From positions 1 through 5,752 of the forward strand of contig JAFGIT010000381.1 in assembly GCA_016929465.1 (NCBI GenBank): a DNA stretch of 5,752 bases, given 5' to 3'. Within the stretch, counting starts at the first letter, position 1. Every line of letters starts with the position of its first letter. The translations under genes were made by a program, and so were the position numbers. The notes beneath the pieces are model-generated. The model had not been told where the DNA came from. It saw only the letters and a program-made list of their open reading frames with translations, and made no database searches. This stretch comes from JAFGIT01 sp016929465 [NCBI: Candidatus Coatesbacteria bacterium]. GTDB taxonomy: Bacteria > B130-G9. Positions 5,307 to 5,752 of this stretch are shown here, piece by piece.

Positions 5307-5752
5307 ATGAACGCCATCGAGTTTCGGAACGTATCCGAGAAGTACACGCTTCGCCGAGGCCATGCCGCCAGTTTGAAGTCGGTCCTTTTGAGTTTCGGCA
5401 GGGGCGTCGAGGGCTCGAAGGAGACGTTCTGGGCGTTGAAGGACCTGAGCCTATCAGTGCCTGAGGGCTCCGTGGTCGGCATCATCGGTGAGAACGGGGC
5501 AGGGAAGAGCACTCTACTGAAGCTCGCGACGGGGATCATCGAGCCGGATTCCGGCGAGGTCGAGGTCAGGGGGCGCGTATCTGCCCTTCTGGAGCTCGGT
5601 GCAGGCTTTCATCCAGAACTGACTGGCCGGGAGAACGTTTTCTTGAACGGCTCTATCCTCGGCCTCAAGCGGCGTGAGATCATCGACTGCTTCGACAGGA
5701 TCGTCGAGTTCTCGGAGCTCGAGGAGTTCATCGACATGCCGGTCAAGTCGTA
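5307..5752 (+). CDS. Polysaccharide-export ABC transporter ATPase (Wzt/TagH type), 3' end missing
   Basis: The first 148 residues of an ATP-binding subunit that drives export of lipid-linked O-antigen, capsule or teichoic-acid-like polymers through a partner permease. Evidence: the family's long N-terminal linker before [19 protein letters not shown], Walker [10 protein letters not shown] (61-69), then [20 protein letters not shown] (88-107) and [13 protein letters not shown] (108-120). These are hallmarks of the KpsT/Wzt/TagH subgroup, in which this stretch replaces the usual Q-loop. The window ends at DMPVKS, where the SSGM-type signature would normally begin; Walker B and any carbohydrate-binding C-terminus lie outside. 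GGGAG (5296-5300) sits six bases before the ATG. The gene starts 27 bp after the toxin stop and is visibly more GC-rich than the toxin pair. The partner permease is not in the window. Confidence 0.93.
   Translation, partial: MNAIEFRNVSEKYTLRRGHAASLKSVLLSFGRGVEGSKETFWALKDLSLSVPEGSVVGIIGENGAGKSTLLKLATGIIEPDSGEVEVRGRVSALLELGAGFHPELTGRENVFLNGSILGLKRREIIDCFDRIVEFSELEEFIDMPVKS

Noticed and set aside
5016-5539. Minus-strand open frames opposite the toxin and the ABC ATPase
   Set aside because: They oppose genes with strong family motifs and show no domain of their own.

Overview
The window looks like bacterial accessory chromosome, most likely from an uncultured, probably Gram-negative-type lineage. 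The hints are a lipoprotein-like protein and a secreted protein built on the formylglycine-generating-enzyme (SUMF1) fold, a secreted beta-propeller/PKD protein, a type II toxin-antitoxin pair, and an ATPase of the O-antigen/teichoic-acid exporter type. The intergenic DNA is packed with short degenerate repeats. No rRNA, tRNA or phylogenetic marker is present, so any assignment to a phylum would be a guess.

Left part (1-2046, minus strand): two tandem paralogous SUMF1-domain genes read leftward from about 2046. The upstream copy (1042-2046) has a signal peptide. The downstream copy (65-1045) has a lipobox and starts with a GTG whose GTGA overlaps the upstream stop codon, so the two are probably translationally coupled. 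A strong Shine-Dalgarno followed by an ATG at position 16 suggests a third gene continuing off the left edge. Neither paralogue keeps the C-x4-C catalytic cysteine pair of true formylglycine-generating enzymes.

Centre (2047-2626): a 580-bp gap between divergent genes with no credible gene. It holds a mosaic of short repeats: five GTTCAAG-type heptamers, AATCCGA heptamers flanking a hairpin, a three-copy decamer, and two related 26/27-bp elements. It also carries candidate promoters facing both ways, the rightward one being a good sigma-70 match (TTGATA-N17-TAGAAT).

Right part (2627-5752, plus strand): a 714-residue secreted protein comes first, with a signal peptide, seven propeller blades, three PKD-like repeats and an unrecognised C-terminal beta-rich region. 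After 29 bp comes a compact RelE/ParE-type toxin-antitoxin operon whose genes overlap by 13 bp. After a further 27 bp begins a Wzt/TagH-type ABC transporter ATPase, cut by the right edge just before its signature motif.

A reasonable overall reading is a cell-surface locus: extracytoplasmic SUMF1-fold and propeller/PKD proteins beside a polysaccharide exporter, with a toxin-antitoxin module lodged between them. No wholly new system can be demonstrated from this window. The least explained parts are the intergenic repeat mosaic, the SUMF1 pair with displaced cysteines, and the C-terminal domain of the surface protein.
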